Positions 25,094 through 35,288 of a stretch of 64,000 bases of DNA are shown one piece after another (within the stretch, counting starts at the first letter, position 1; each line of letters begins with the position of its first letter). The notes under the pieces were generated by a model. That model made no database searches. It was given only the letters and a program-made list of their open reading frames with translations, and was not told the origin of the DNA. Origin of the DNA: JAJYIW01 sp963781665 (GTDB lineage: Bacteria > Chloroflexota > Anaerolineae > Anaerolineales > Anaerolineaceae); NCBI GenBank assembly GCA_963781665.1, contig CAWAGA010000002.1:2294001-2358000 (forward strand), written 5' to 3'. Both the position numbers and the translations under genes were made by a program.

Positions 25094-27042
25094 ACCGAAT
25101 TTTGCGGCTTGATGTAAATATCCCTTAATGCCAGGGCAGCTGGTTTGGGCTGCCCTTCAAAATCTATGATAGCAGTATTGGTCGGGCAGGGGAACGTATC
25201 GTGGCCCATCCACAGTAACGCCCCGCCGCAGCGGGGGAAGCGCTGCTTGCAGGCATTGACCGCAATTACCAGGGCCCGCGCCTGCCTGTCCTGACTCCAG
25301 GCGGCATATTCTTCCAGGCTGGCAGGGGCATGGCCAAGCTCGGCCTCGAATTGTGCGGCTTGCAGCCACCAGGCAATCGGGTTGTTCCATAAGGGATTGC
25401 TGGATGCGATCGGCAGTTCCTGGCAGTCGCCTTTATACTTGCGAATCAACTCGACCGGTCCACAACCAGGCGCCCCAATCTCGGAGCGGAAAAGGGCATC
25501 GTCAGCCTGCCAGTAGGCTTCCCATTCATCCAGGGTACCTTCGGGTTTCCATTCGCCGTGCACGTCCCAGTTCAGTCCCAAACCAAACTCGGCCGCAGCG
25601 CCGCCAAAGCGCGGCCCGCTGGGTGAGGTCGGGATAAATCGCCGCGAGGGATCTAACTTATGCGCCACGCTCTCCAAGCGTTTGAGCATGGGATGGCCAT
25701 TATCGAGGGGATGCAGGTTGAGATCGACCAGCTCGTTTCCTCCACTCCACAGCAGCAAAGACGGGTGATGCTGGCGCCGGCTGATATAGGAAGCTGCAAT
25801 TTGCGCTACAGCTTCGATCGACTCGGGGTCATTCGGAGGCATATTTTCGACGCCGGAAGATGTCAGGGGGAACTCTTGCCAGACCAGGAATCCCATCTCG
25901 TCACACAGGTTGTAGAAGATTTCGGTTTCCAGGAAACCGCAGGCGTTGAGGCGAAAGGTGTTCATTCCCAGCTCTTTATAAAGCTCCAACCGCTGGCGAT
26001 AGTCTTCTGGGGTGACGTCGGCAAAGTTAGGCCGGACCGGGGGAAAGTTGACACCTTGCAGAAAGACCGGACGCCCGTTGACCAGGCAGATCCAGGGATC
26101 GGCGCCGGGCGGGGCGTCCTGGCAGGGCTGCCAGGCGATGTGGCGGAATCCCACCCGCCGCATGGTGTGGTCAATCTCTGCGCCATCCCTGCCCTGCAGC
26201 TTGATTTCAAAATTGTAGAGCGGCTGAGTGCCTTCCCGGTTGGGCCACCAAAGCTCGACCTCCAGGCCTTCCCAATCGAGTCCACCAGCTGTGGTCAAGG
26301 CAGCTGCCGAGAGTTTTTCCTGGTGAAGGATGGCTCCCTGCCGCTCAAGCGTTACCACAACCGTTGCCCCAGGTGGGGCGACCAGCTTCACCCTGGCATG
26401 CAGGCTGCCTTTGCCCGCCGCGGGGTCGGCGTCACTGGTGCAGGTCAGAGAAGAGATTTCCAAACCATCCGTGGCGACCATGCGAATGGAGTCCCAGATG
26501 CCAATCTGGACCAGGCGCGGCTGCCAATCCCAGGTGTAATTGAAGCGAGTTTTCCATTGGCGCATGTGCGAGGTGTAACCGAACTGCCCGAGCCAGCGTG
26601 GGGGCAGGTCAAAAGCAATCCTCAGAATGTTATTTTGTGCCACCAGATGGCTGGTCAAATCAAACAGATGAGGGACGTGGGTACCGCAGAATTCGCCCAC
26701 CAGTGCGCCATTTAAATAAACCCAGCCGCTGTAATCCAATCCCTGGCATTCCAGGCGGTAATTTTTTCCGGGTTCGACCCAGGCATCGGGTAGGGTCGTT
26801 TCGAACAGCCATTGGCGGTTTTCCACCCATTCGCAGGCGCGCGCATTCAGCCCGACGTTCCAATCCGGCAGCAGGCCAGCATCCAGAAGCGCTTTCTGCA
26901 CCGAGCCGGGCACCTTGGCCGGCACAGAGACCAGCGCATCAGGTGAAGCGCTCGATTCCAGGCTGGGCTGGAACTGCCAGAGAAAAGGGGTCCAGCCAGA
27001 TAAAGTCCAATCTACTTGTGAGAGGTCGTAAATCGTTTTCAT
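25090..27042 (-). CDS. GH2 family glycosidase (beta-mannosidase-like), copy B
   Basis: About 651 residues from ATG 27042, which overlaps the preceding URO-D stop (ATGA); longer frames lack support. The N-terminal jelly roll (GLDYSGWVYLNG), an Ig-like domain and a TIM barrel are present. WSGGNELVD supplies the acid/base Glu in the NE motif, and FRSEIGAPG the likely nucleophile Glu. The substrate is probably a beta-mannoside or beta-galactoside. At ~650 residues it lacks the extra C-terminal domains of long beta-mannosidases. No signal peptide is seen, so it likely acts on imported oligosaccharides. It is a paralogue of the gene at 40459-42444. Confidence 0.85.
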   Translation of the reverse strand: MKTIYDLSQVDWTLSGWTPFLWQFQPSLESSASPDALVSVPAKVPGSVQKALLDAGLLPDWNVGLNARACEWVENRQWLFETTLPDAWVEPGKNYRLECQGLDYSGWVYLNGALVGEFCGTHVPHLFDLTSHLVAQNNILRIAFDLPPRWLGQFGYTSHMRQWKTRFNYTWDWQPRLVQIGIWDSIRMVATDGLEISSLTCTSDADPAAGKGSLHARVKLVAPPGATVVVTLERQGAILHQEKLSAAALTTAGGLDWEGLEVELWWPNREGTQPLYNFEIKLQGRDGAEIDHTMRRVGFRHIAWQPCQDAPPGADPWICLVNGRPVFLQGVNFPPVRPNFADVTPEDYRQRLELYKELGMNTFRLNACGFLETEIFYNLCDEMGFLVWQEFPLTSSGVENMPPNDPESIEAVAQIAASYISRRQHHPSLLLWSGGNELVDLNLHPLDNGHPMLKRLESVAHKLDPSRRFIPTSPSGPRFGGAAAEFGLGLNWDVHGEWKPEGTLDEWEAYWQADDALFRSEIGAPGCGPVELIRKYKGDCQELPIASSNPLWNNPIAWWLQAAQFEAELGHAPASLEEYAAWSQDRQARALVIAVNACKQRFPRCGGALLWMGHDTFPCPTNTAIIDFEGQPKPAALALRDIYIKPQNSV

Positions 27043-28198
27043 TGGATTCTTCCATAGTTTTCGGGCAGTCCATATTCCTGGGCGGCTTCGGTGAGAACAG
27101 CCAGGTTTTCCAGGGGAGTACCAGGGCAGACATTGGCGCCATCGCCCAACATAAATCCTCCCTGGGGCGCCATGGCCGCGAGGCATTCCAGCGCAGCCTG
27201 TTTGACCTCGGCTTTGGTGCCTTTGAGCATTAACATCGGATTGATATTCCCCCAAAGATAGGTTCCCTTAAGATTCCTGGCAGCAACCTGGGGCGGTACA
27301 GGAAAGCCAAAAATATTAAAACTGGATATCTTGAGGTCTTCCATCAATACCTGATGGAGGTGGGTGCTGTCGCCGCACATGTGCATCCCGCGGCCATCTG
27401 CCATTCCTTGGCCAAATTCTTCATACAAGGTCCGGTCGTACGGGACGGTAAAGCGCTTAAACATCCCGGCTGACATAATTTGGGAGGAATCTTCGGCCAC
27501 TCCATAGGATGTCCACGGGCGAGGATCGATGGTTTTGAATAAATGGTTGGCTTGAATGATCCCCCACGTAATTTTGTTAAGGAAACGGTGGCAGGCTTGC
27601 GGATATTCAAGCATCCACCAATAAAAATCCTGCCCAACCAGATCGATGGCGATCATATGAGGCCCTTCTCCGCCAGCCATCAAGCTGCCCATCTCAACCC
27701 TGCCTTTAACGCCATTGAAAGTCACAACAGTTGAGCTAGCCAGTTCCTTCATTTCGAGCCACCATTTTGCCAGTTTTCCCCACAGTCCAGAGGTGGGCGC
27801 TGGAATCTCGACCCGCTCCATCTGATCTACGGATTTAATTACCGGGCAAGCCTGAAGGGTTTCGTTATCCGGGTATTCGATCCTGGCGCCAAAAGCGCTG
27901 GCATTGGTCACGTTATCAAAAAAGGGATTGACATAGATGGTCGGTGAAGTGGCTATGGTGTCATCAGGAATATTTTCGATGTGGTATTTTGCAAATTGCA
28001 GCTGCCAGTAGAAATGGGTCTCGACGTCTTAAAGAATTCTTGATAATTAATCCCAAAGATGGGTGTGAAAAAGCGAGCAACCAGGCAAAATCCTACCGGT
28101 GTACGGTCGATTGTGTCAAATCGGAGCCTGGCATCCAGCCGATTTTGGCGGCGTTCCATCTCGTCAATCGGAAAGTCGATCTGAATGGAATGCTTCAT
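27039..28198 (-). CDS. URO-D superfamily protein, paralogue 3, interrupted by a frameshift
   Basis: The N-terminus reads from ATG 28198 (begins MKHSIQIDFPIDEM) and goes out of frame near 28028. The rest reads in another frame from there to 27039. Adding one C at 28028 restores FFKDVETHFYWQLQ, which matches FFKDAETQYDWLLK in the paralogue at 39302-40453. Corrected length is about 386 residues. The zinc-ligand motif MHMCGDSTHL and the late Cys in ANVCPGTPLEN are both present. The start overlaps the previous URO-D stop (ATGA) and the stop overlaps the GH2 start, so this gene is the middle of a tightly coupled trio. Confidence 0.78.
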
Positions 28199-29415
28199 TT
28201 GATTGACCGGTACATGGCAATAATTTTATCGGGAGAGATCTCAGCCAGCAAGTTGTGGATGTTACAGAACACAAATCCGCTGTCTTCGCTCAGACAGGCA
28301 GTCACTGCCGCGACCTCGCGTTCGACATCTTGAACGCTGCCGAGGGGTAATGTCTCTTGTGAATTGATTCCACCACCCCATAGCGTGATCCGCCCGCGCG
28401 CTTTGTCTTTCCATTCCAGGTAGGAATGCCCGCCAGCGGGCCACTGCACCGGGTTGAGGATATCGAAGCCGCTCTCGACAACCAGATCGATCAAGTTGTA
28501 TACCGCGCCGCAAGAATGCAAGAATGTTTTCATCTGGGGAGCCAGGTGATGGACTGCATCGTTCAGCCTGCGCCGGTAAGGAAGAAACAATTTTTGATAA
28601 ACCTTGGGAGAGGCGATAGTTGTACGCTGTGTGCCCCAATCATCGGCAGCCATCATAATGATATCGATGTCTGATTTGATCTCGGGCAAAAGAAGATCAA
28701 TGTTCTTCAAGGCCTGCTCGCTGAGGATTTCGTGCAGCTCGATCACGTAATCCGGTTCGGTCAGGCAGAGGATTGGAAAAACCGCCAGCCCCCCATGAGC
28801 GTGGATCGAGATTTCAGGGTTGAAGTAAGGATGGTTAAAAAAGACGGCCCGGTCAGAAACCTGGCGGACCCGCCGGCAGGTATCGGCAATTTTGCGCATG
28901 TCTGCATCCTTGAAAGTCTGAGCGCTGATCTTCTGGTGGTATGCCTTGAGGTCGTATTTTGGCAGGTCATCGCTCAGGATCAGCGGTTGGCCACCGTGGT
29001 CTTCGTCGAAGACGTATGAACTGGGCGGCATTTTCGACCTGGCGCTGGCCTGGGTGATGACGCCATCGGGTTGAATTTGAAAGTCCTGCGGAAAGCGCAC
29101 CTGGGCTGCCAGCCGGCTGTTGAAATCGAAATCATGCCATTCATCCGGCTGATCGTAAGCATTGGTGATTAACCCTTCATGGATCGTAACCACGTCGCAT
29201 TCAAACGCATCCAACACATCAAGGTCGGGCAAGGCCAGCATCTGGCCGGTATCGTGGACCCGCGGAAGCCGGGGAGGCAGCCCGAGGGCAGCCACCAGTC
29301 TGGGGTAGGCAAAGGCGCTGATGCCGGTCGACAGCATCCCGCCCAGATCTCTTGGCGTCCGGTCGACCGGTTGAAAATTCAAGGCTTTCAGCACGCGCTC
29401 TCGTGAAGTGGTCAT
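28195..29415 (-). CDS. URO-D superfamily protein, paralogue 4
   Basis: 406 residues. FLHSCGAVYNLIDLVVESG is the H-x-C zinc segment of the methyltransferase-like URO-D group. The C-terminal FCNIHNLLAEISPDKI resembles the HNIQ...PPEN ending seen in the family, with a Cys close to the expected third-ligand position. SRERVLKALNFQPVDRTPRD at the N-terminus is the usual URO-D opening. It overlaps the next URO-D gene by 4 bp. Its substrate is unknown. Confidence 0.83.
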   Translation of the reverse strand: MTTSRERVLKALNFQPVDRTPRDLGGMLSTGISAFAYPRLVAALGLPPRLPRVHDTGQMLALPDLDVLDAFECDVVTIHEGLITNAYDQPDEWHDFDFNSRLAAQVRFPQDFQIQPDGVITQASARSKMPPSSYVFDEDHGGQPLILSDDLPKYDLKAYHQKISAQTFKDADMRKIADTCRRVRQVSDRAVFFNHPYFNPEISIHAHGGLAVFPILCLTEPDYVIELHEILSEQALKNIDLLLPEIKSDIDIIMMAADDWGTQRTTIASPKVYQKLFLPYRRRLNDAVHHLAPQMKTFLHSCGAVYNLIDLVVESGFDILNPVQWPAGGHSYLEWKDKARGRITLWGGGINSQETLPLGSVQDVEREVAAVTACLSEDSGFVFCNIHNLLAEISPDKIIAMYRSIK

Positions 29416-29527
29416 TTTTCCTCCTGGTCCGGTCGAAAGAAAATCATCAATTACCCGAATATTCGAATACCTCTAATTTTTACCAAGAGCATATTCGTGT
29501 ACGTTCGTCTATTCGAGTCATTCGCGA

Positions 29528-30487
29528 TTAGATAGTGTTTATTTGAAGGTGATTCTGTTCAAGGAAGGTATCTGCTTCAGCCCGGGTGAAGACGCCGGCG
29601 GTCGTTCCCAGGCGGGTGCAGGCCGAAGCCCCAATGGCTGAAGCGAATTCGAGCCTGCGCGCCAGGTCCCAGCCAGCCAGCATCCCGCTGATGTAACCGG
29701 CATCGAATGCATCGCCGCCGCCGGAGGCATCAACAAAATCAATCGGAAAAGCTGGGGCCTGATAATAGCGCCCCTGTGACCGTGCCACCACCCCATTCCC
29801 ACCCAGGGTGATGATGGTGGTCTCAGCTCCGCAATCGCTGAAGGTGCGAGCCTGCTCAAAAGGATCCGTTTCACCTGTGATCGCATAAGCTTCGTCATTG
29901 TTGGGTAGAAAAACATCGGTGAAGGGCAGCACCTGGCTGAACGGTTCGAGACCTCGTTGGGGAGCACCGGCCACATCCAGCACGGTTTTGATGTCGTGCT
30001 GGCGGGCGAACTGGAACAGCTCGACCAGGGCTTCCTGTTTGAACCCGGGGATCAGCAGGTAACCGCCCACATACAGAACTCTGGACCTGGCGACCTGGCC
30101 CAGGTCGATATCTTTCACCGTCAGGCTGGCATTGGCTCCCAGGGTGTGGATGTAGCGTCGGTCGGAGCCGATAATGGGCAGGATCACCGTCCGTGAGGTT
30201 GGGGCTACAGGATCAGAGCGAAGACCGGAGATATCCACGCCGTAGGATTGCAGGTCCCTGGAAAGGAATTCGGCAAAGATGTCTTTACCGGTCTTCCCGA
30301 CGACCGCGACTTTTACTCCCAATTTCGCCAGGTCGATGGCGGCATTGGAAGCACAGCCGCCGGTCGATAACAGGATGTTGTCAACCAGGATAAGCTCTCC
30401 GGAAGCGGGGATCCGTTCCAGGGGAGGGACCACAATGTCAGCGACCAGGATGCCGATGCATAGTACGTCGTGTGAGGTGTCTGCCAT
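29528..30487 (-). CDS. PfkB-family (ribokinase-like) sugar kinase
   Basis: 319 residues. GGCASNAAIDLAKLG is the N-terminal PfkB signature. DASGGGDAFDAGY is the C-terminal signature with catalytic base Asp259 and the anion hole. The family phosphorylates ribose, fructose, 2-keto-3-deoxygluconate or nucleosides using ATP. Lying directly between an aldolase-like gene (21 bp upstream) and URO-D genes, it probably phosphorylates the monosaccharide released by the GH2 enzymes (inference). Confidence 0.9.
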   Translation of the reverse strand: MADTSHDVLCIGILVADIVVPPLERIPASGELILVDNILLSTGGCASNAAIDLAKLGVKVAVVGKTGKDIFAEFLSRDLQSYGVDISGLRSDPVAPTSRTVILPIIGSDRRYIHTLGANASLTVKDIDLGQVARSRVLYVGGYLLIPGFKQEALVELFQFARQHDIKTVLDVAGAPQRGLEPFSQVLPFTDVFLPNNDEAYAITGETDPFEQARTFSDCGAETTIITLGGNGVVARSQGRYYQAPAFPIDFVDASGGGDAFDAGYISGMLAGWDLARRLEFASAIGASACTRLGTTAGVFTRAEADTFLEQNHLQINTI

Positions 30488-30508
30488 ATTCCTTTTCCTG
30501 TGTAAATT

Positions 30509-31405
30509 TTACCAATTGAGGGCTTTACCGGAACTGCCATAAAGGCGGATCATTTTGCGGATGTCCTCTTTCATCAGAGCCTTTCCGCTGGTCATCACAT
30601 CGCGTTCGTTGCGTGAGCCGACATAATCGTGGACGATAAAGGTTTCGGGGATCGGTTCGACGGCCGTCCGTATGCCCTCCAGGAAAAGCTGCTTCAAGCG
30701 GGTGCCGTAGTTGAACTTGGCAACCCCTCTTTCGATCACAGCCTGGATGGATTTATGCGGGAATCCACTTCCACCATGAATGACCAGAGGGACAGGCGTA
30801 CAGGCGTGGATGCGGTCGAGCAGCTCGAGGTCAATAGGCGCTTCACCGTCGGAAAGAGAGTGGATGTTGCCGATCGAGATCGCCAGGGCGTCTACACCGG
30901 TTGCGGTGACGAAGGCAGCTGCTTGATCGGGGTCGGTGGTCAAGCTGGAATGGCTATCCATGCAGGTTGCGTCTGGCAGGTGACCCAGCTCGGCTTCAAC
31001 CCAGGCGCCCTGGGCGTGGGCGGCGTCGACCACCTTGCGGGTAACGTGCACGTTTTCTTCATAAGGATAATACGAACTATCCAGCATGACCGAGTTGCAC
31101 CCCGCTTTCATCCCCCTGGTAAGCTGGTCCATGGTTTCAGCTTCATTAAACAAGACTGCTGCAGGTACCCTGGCACGTTCGGCCAGGATATAAGCCAGGG
31201 CAGTCAGTTCTTCAATCCCCCCGCCTTCCAACCATTCGGAGTTGGTTACCGCCCCACCGAAGCCAAGAATTGCCGGGGAAAGCGATTCCTCCGCAGCCTC
31301 CATCGCACCTTCAAGTGAGTATTGGTCCCAACATTCGAAATATCCGACCGCATAGCCAGATTTCAACGCCCGCTCTACGATTTCATCCATTTTAACAATC
31401 GACAT
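30509..31405 (-). CDS. Class II fructose/tagatose-bisphosphate aldolase-like protein
   Basis: 298 residues. Typical motifs are EAELGHLPD, VIHGGSGFPH (zinc His) and GVAKFNYGTRL, and the frame is full length. The canonical LHLDHG segment with the catalytic Asp and a zinc His is replaced by VLFNEAETMD, so the metal site must differ. It may be an aldolase with altered chemistry or an inactive homologue. The kinase immediately downstream and the importer upstream suggest a sugar-phosphate substrate. Confidence 0.8.
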   Translation of the reverse strand: MSIVKMDEIVERALKSGYAVGYFECWDQYSLEGAMEAAEESLSPAILGFGGAVTNSEWLEGGGIEELTALAYILAERARVPAAVLFNEAETMDQLTRGMKAGCNSVMLDSSYYPYEENVHVTRKVVDAAHAQGAWVEAELGHLPDATCMDSHSSLTTDPDQAAAFVTATGVDALAISIGNIHSLSDGEAPIDLELLDRIHACTPVPLVIHGGSGFPHKSIQAVIERGVAKFNYGTRLKQLFLEGIRTAVEPIPETFIVHDYVGSRNERDVMTSGKALMKEDIRKMIRLYGSSGKALNW

Positions 31406-31547
31406 ATATCACCATTTCGAATTTAATTTAATTTTCAGATGCGTAATTATAGCTGGTTCTGGCGGTGTTCTGCCATTGAAGCCGTTTTGAATCAGGTTGA
31501 TGCTATTCCAATCCTTCCCTGGGGGAAGATTTTTCCTGATGAAAGAT

Positions 31548-33089
31548 CTACATCGAAATGCCGTTGGATGCAGAAAGTAATCGAACCGGAATGATCAACC
31601 GGGTGGGCCGGCCTTGGGAGCGGATGTCTAAAAACAGGTCAATCTGCGGTTGGATTACCTCTCCCGGGGTGATTGTGAACTCTACTCGAGCCTGACCGAT
31701 CAATCCAAAAGTAGCCTGGGGGAGCATCAAACTGGTGCAAACTGAAGGGGCAATCTGCCACCCAGGTGGAAAATGCCAGGTTAACTCGAGCCACTGTGGA
31801 TTGGGGATAATATTATCGAAAACCAATTTCAACTTAACTGGCTGATCTGAGCTCACCAGTGGTTCTTTTCCGTAATCCATCCAGGCTGTATAAATCGGAG
31901 TGTCATAGCGAACCATGAATGGCTGGCGTACGATGAGCTCCTCAACAAACGAACGTTCAATTTCCGGAGAAAGGCGCTTTGGTTGGCATTTCAATGCTTC
32001 GCCTTCGTTCGATTGAATGGCATATCCTTGCTTGCCGTTGACAACGTCCACAAATTCCAGGTCCAGAAAGCGGGGTGTCAGGCGCAGGATGCGGTCGCTA
32101 AGCTCAATGATCGTTCGGGGAAACATTCCACCCGAATCGCCCAGGTTGAGTGAAATGGTGTTAATTTTCGATCCAATGGGTTGTTTCCATTTTTCCGGAA
32201 TGCCGTCGATGCCGTGGATGATTCCCAGAGTGGCACCCAGGGTCGCGCCGGTGCAGTCGGTGTCTGCCCCACAACCAACCGATGTGCACAGGCTGCGCCC
32301 AAAGTCGTCATCTCCATACAGCCATCCCAGGACGAAGAAATTCACGTTGGCAGGCGCATCATAGCCGACCTGTCCAAACGGCAAATCACTTTCAGGCTCA
32401 CCTATGTAGTGGCTGAAAAAGTGTTCCGGAACTTCGAGCATCACTTTTTTACAGGCCTGTTTCCAGTCCAGGCCTTGCTTCCAACTTTCCAGAACGGTGT
32501 GTATGCCCCGCGGAATACCGCAGGCCGGGGGTATCCAGGACAGGCCGATGTCGATCAATTTTAGCTTGTCATTTTCGGCGAATGCTGCGCTTTGAACGGC
32601 AGCACAAAAGATTTCGCCGTACACGCCTTCCTCGCTGTGGTCCACGATTGCATCTTCGTATGCATACTGGACAGCGATCTCCGGGTGACCAGGCGCCAGG
32701 CAAGCCCAAATTTCTGAACGAATAAATGCTCCGCAGCTGTTGCGGTATGGGTTATTTACAAAACCTGACAGTGGTGGCGGCAGGCCAATCCGCATGTTAT
32801 TCTTCCCCAATCCATACTCGCTCCAGCTCGGGGTTATATAAGTGTGCCAGTATTCACCCAGGATAGACGCATTCACACCTCGGCCATATTTTTCGACCGC
32901 ATTGAGCCAGACTAATTGCAGGTCGAGGTCATCATTGGGCAAGGGTTCTCCGCCCAGGTCCTGGGTGTAGAAATCGATGTCAAACGCGCCGCGTCCGCCT
33001 TCGAATGGGGCGCCCAATGTGCCGCCGATATTCTTTCCCATCCAACAGCCAATGACCTTCTTCTGGTAATCTCGTAATTGTAGCCACAT
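31548..33089 (-). CDS. ADP-ribosylglycohydrolase superfamily protein
   Basis: About 513 residues from ATG 33089, with AGGAT upstream; longer frames are open but unsupported. KNIGGTLGAPFEGG, PNDDLDLQLVW and CGADTDCTGATLGATLG are the Mg-binding motifs of the ARH fold, with DDxD and GADTD intact. A C-terminal beta-rich extension (about 390-513) is extra. In sugar operons such proteins may hydrolyse N- or O-glycosidic bonds of ribosyl or other conjugates rather than ADP-ribose on proteins. The position between a transporter and an aldolase supports a metabolic role; this is inference. Confidence 0.8.
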   Translation of the reverse strand: MWLQLRDYQKKVIGCWMGKNIGGTLGAPFEGGRGAFDIDFYTQDLGGEPLPNDDLDLQLVWLNAVEKYGRGVNASILGEYWHTYITPSWSEYGLGKNNMRIGLPPPLSGFVNNPYRNSCGAFIRSEIWACLAPGHPEIAVQYAYEDAIVDHSEEGVYGEIFCAAVQSAAFAENDKLKLIDIGLSWIPPACGIPRGIHTVLESWKQGLDWKQACKKVMLEVPEHFFSHYIGEPESDLPFGQVGYDAPANVNFFVLGWLYGDDDFGRSLCTSVGCGADTDCTGATLGATLGIIHGIDGIPEKWKQPIGSKINTISLNLGDSGGMFPRTIIELSDRILRLTPRFLDLEFVDVVNGKQGYAIQSNEGEALKCQPKRLSPEIERSFVEELIVRQPFMVRYDTPIYTAWMDYGKEPLVSSDQPVKLKLVFDNIIPNPQWLELTWHFPPGWQIAPSVCTSLMLPQATFGLIGQARVEFTITPGEVIQPQIDLFLDIRSQGRPTRLIIPVRLLSASNGISM

Positions 33090-33314
33090 ATTATTTATCC
33101 TATTACTGATAGGGGTTAAATTTTTCATTTTCTTCAAAGTGTATATGTCTGCGAGACCTTGTGGACACATGATGTGCCTTAATGATTTGGCCAGACACCT
33201 TCTTTTCAAAAAATAATTATCACAAACCGTGCCTGTAGGTCATCTCAAGAACGGATGCATTCTTTTTGCACCGGTCTAATACTACGGGAAATCCTGTAAA
33301 CTTTGATGCCGTGA

Positions 33315-34286
33315 TTATTGGTATAGATGACAAGCAACCTCAGTGTTACAAACAATTTCTTGGTTTATAGGCGTTTCTAGCGATGGCCTTGATTTCCAAC
33401 ATATATCCATTACCTTGGGACAGCGTTCTGCAAAAAGGCAACGATCACGATTTGGTGAACGGTAGGTCGAGATCTCGCCCGAATCGGTAAGTATCTCATT
33501 CCAACGCTGCTTAGGGTCGGGCACAGGTATACATTGGACTAATAACTGGGTATATGGGTGAAGGGGGCTGTTAGTGACGCGGAGAGTATCACCCCTCTCG
33601 ACAATCCGACCTTTGTATAAGACGATTATGTCTCCCCCCAGGTATTTGGCTGTCGAGAGATCGTGGGTGATGTACAGGGTAGAAATATTCAGGCGATCCC
33701 GGAAATCGATCAGAATATTGAGGAAGCTGACCCGTCCGGCGGCGTCGATCATCGAGATGGCTTCATCTGCAATAATCAATTGGGCCGAAATCAGGTGAAG
33801 GCGGGCGAGCATAACCCGCTGTCGTTGACCTCCGCTGAGTTGGTGGGGAAACTTGCCCAGAACGTCCTCTGGGCGCAGGTCAACTGCTTTGAGCGAATCT
33901 AAAATTCTTGTGTTGGCTTCCTCTTTGGAATTCGCAAGCTTGAACTTTTGGATGGGCTTTAATAAGGCCCGGTCCACTTTATAGATTGGGTTGTAAACAC
34001 TGTATGGATTTTGAAAAACTACCTGGACCTCGCGCCTGAATTGCTTTTGCCAGGAGCGATCCCTGGAAAAAATATCCATCCCTTTATAGAGCACAGTACC
34101 TTGAGTTGGCCGCAGCAGGCCCAGGATGATACGTGCGATGGTCGATTTTCCACTGCCGCTTTCCCCCACCAGGTTGAAGATGGTGGGTTTTGCCGGCATG
34201 GTCAAGGACACCCCATCCAATGCATAGGTTGGATTACGTGTTCCAAAAGTCTGTTTTAGTGAAATCACTGAGAGTAGATTTTCCAT
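33315..34286 (-). CDS. Oligopeptide-type ABC transporter ATP-binding protein (DppF/OppF-like)
   Basis: 323 residues. Walker A GESGSGKST, signature LSGGQRQRV, Walker B LIIADEAIS, and the C-terminal oligopeptide-transporter extension with Cys residues (CLFAERCP, CNTEVACH) that often bind an Fe-S cluster. It hydrolyses ATP to drive uptake through the DppBC pore. It follows the DppD-like gene by 3 bp. In this context the cargo is more likely an oligosaccharide or glycoside than a peptide. Confidence 0.92.
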   Translation of the reverse strand: MENLLSVISLKQTFGTRNPTYALDGVSLTMPAKPTIFNLVGESGSGKSTIARIILGLLRPTQGTVLYKGMDIFSRDRSWQKQFRREVQVVFQNPYSVYNPIYKVDRALLKPIQKFKLANSKEEANTRILDSLKAVDLRPEDVLGKFPHQLSGGQRQRVMLARLHLISAQLIIADEAISMIDAAGRVSFLNILIDFRDRLNISTLYITHDLSTAKYLGGDIIVLYKGRIVERGDTLRVTNSPLHPYTQLLVQCIPVPDPKQRWNEILTDSGEISTYRSPNRDRCLFAERCPKVMDICWKSRPSLETPINQEIVCNTEVACHLYQ

Positions 34287-34289
34287 GTG

Positions 34290-35264
34290 TCAGCTTTCTT
34301 GTTGGCAGCAGTTATGGCAGGCCACGAATTGCCCGGTGATAATCTCACGAAGCTGTGGGTTTACTTCCAGACACACACTCGATACTAAGGAGCAGCGGGG
34401 ATTGAACCGGCAGCCCGGTGGATACTTCCATAAGTTGGGCGCTTCCCCTGGCAACCCTTCCAGATGCTGACCGGTCGCTTTGGGAATTGAGCCAATTAAC
34501 TTTTGGGTGTAAGGATGGCGAGGGGCCTCGAAAACGTTGACCACCGATCCCAATTCGGCGATCCTGCCGGCATACATTACTGCCATGCGGTCAACCACTT
34601 GGGCCATCACGCCCATATCGTGGCTGATGACGATGATGGTTGTGCCAAATTGCTTTCTAATATTGACCAATTCCTGCAGGATAGATCGTTGGGTGACCAC
34701 ATCCAGGGCTGTGGTGGATTCATCAGCAATCAGGACATCTGGCTGCATCGTAATCGCAGTAGCAATTGCCACGCGCTGGTTCATACCACCGCTCAGCTCA
34801 TGTGGGAACCTCTCAAGAATGGATGCATCCAGACTGACGAGATTCAGCGCCCACCGGGCCCGTTCGACAGCTTCCGCTTTGTTCATACCATGTTGAAGGA
34901 GAGTGTCGGTCATTTGCTGCTTCACCTTCAGAACTGGGTTCAATGCGCTCATCGAGCTTTGGGGAATATAGGCTATATTCTTCCATCGAATTTGCCTTAG
35001 AGCTGACGGTTTGAGTTTGAGGAGATCGATCGCCCCGCGCTTGCCCAGGTTGAGCAACACGGATCCGGATTGGATCACACCCGGTGGTTCAATCAGGCAC
35101 AGCAGAGCTACTGCCATGGTGGTCTTGCCACACCCCGATTTACCGACCAATCCCAGGATCTCACCTTTTTCCACATCGAGATCTACATTAGAAACTGCCA
35201 GGCCAACGGAGTGTCTTGAGGCATAACCTACGGATAGATTCTGTATCTTTATTATCGGGGCCAT
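34290..35264 (-). CDS. Oligopeptide-type ABC transporter ATP-binding protein (DppD/OppD-like)
   Basis: About 324 residues from ATG 35264, which has AAAGGAG 10 nt upstream; a TTG 9 nt earlier sits too close to that site. Walker A GKSGCGKTT, signature LSGGMNQRV, Walker B VLIADEST, and the C-terminal Cys-rich tail GCRFNPRC are present. It pairs with the DppF-like subunit as the ATPase heterodimer of the importer. Confidence 0.92.
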   Translation of the reverse strand: MAPIIKIQNLSVGYASRHSVGLAVSNVDLDVEKGEILGLVGKSGCGKTTMAVALLCLIEPPGVIQSGSVLLNLGKRGAIDLLKLKPSALRQIRWKNIAYIPQSSMSALNPVLKVKQQMTDTLLQHGMNKAEAVERARWALNLVSLDASILERFPHELSGGMNQRVAIATAITMQPDVLIADESTTALDVVTQRSILQELVNIRKQFGTTIIVISHDMGVMAQVVDRMAVMYAGRIAELGSVVNVFEAPRHPYTQKLIGSIPKATGQHLEGLPGEAPNLWKYPPGCRFNPRCSLVSSVCLEVNPQLREIITGQFVACHNCCQQES

Positions 35265-35288
35265 GTTTTGCAATCTCCTTTGACGGTT

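Noticed and set aside
25660..26715. 351-codon open frame on the plus strand opposite GH2 copy B
   Set aside because: It is antisense to clear GH2 motifs, has no ribosome site and encodes no recognisable domain.
29456..29524. Palindrome CGAATATTCG and regularly spaced TTCG tetramers
   Set aside because: The spacing is irregular (8-10 bp) and the motif short; chance in an AT-rich gap cannot be excluded.
31514..31535. CTTCCC/GGGAAG hairpin followed by T's on the plus strand
   Set aside because: No plus-strand gene lies upstream of it, and the stem is only 6 bp.
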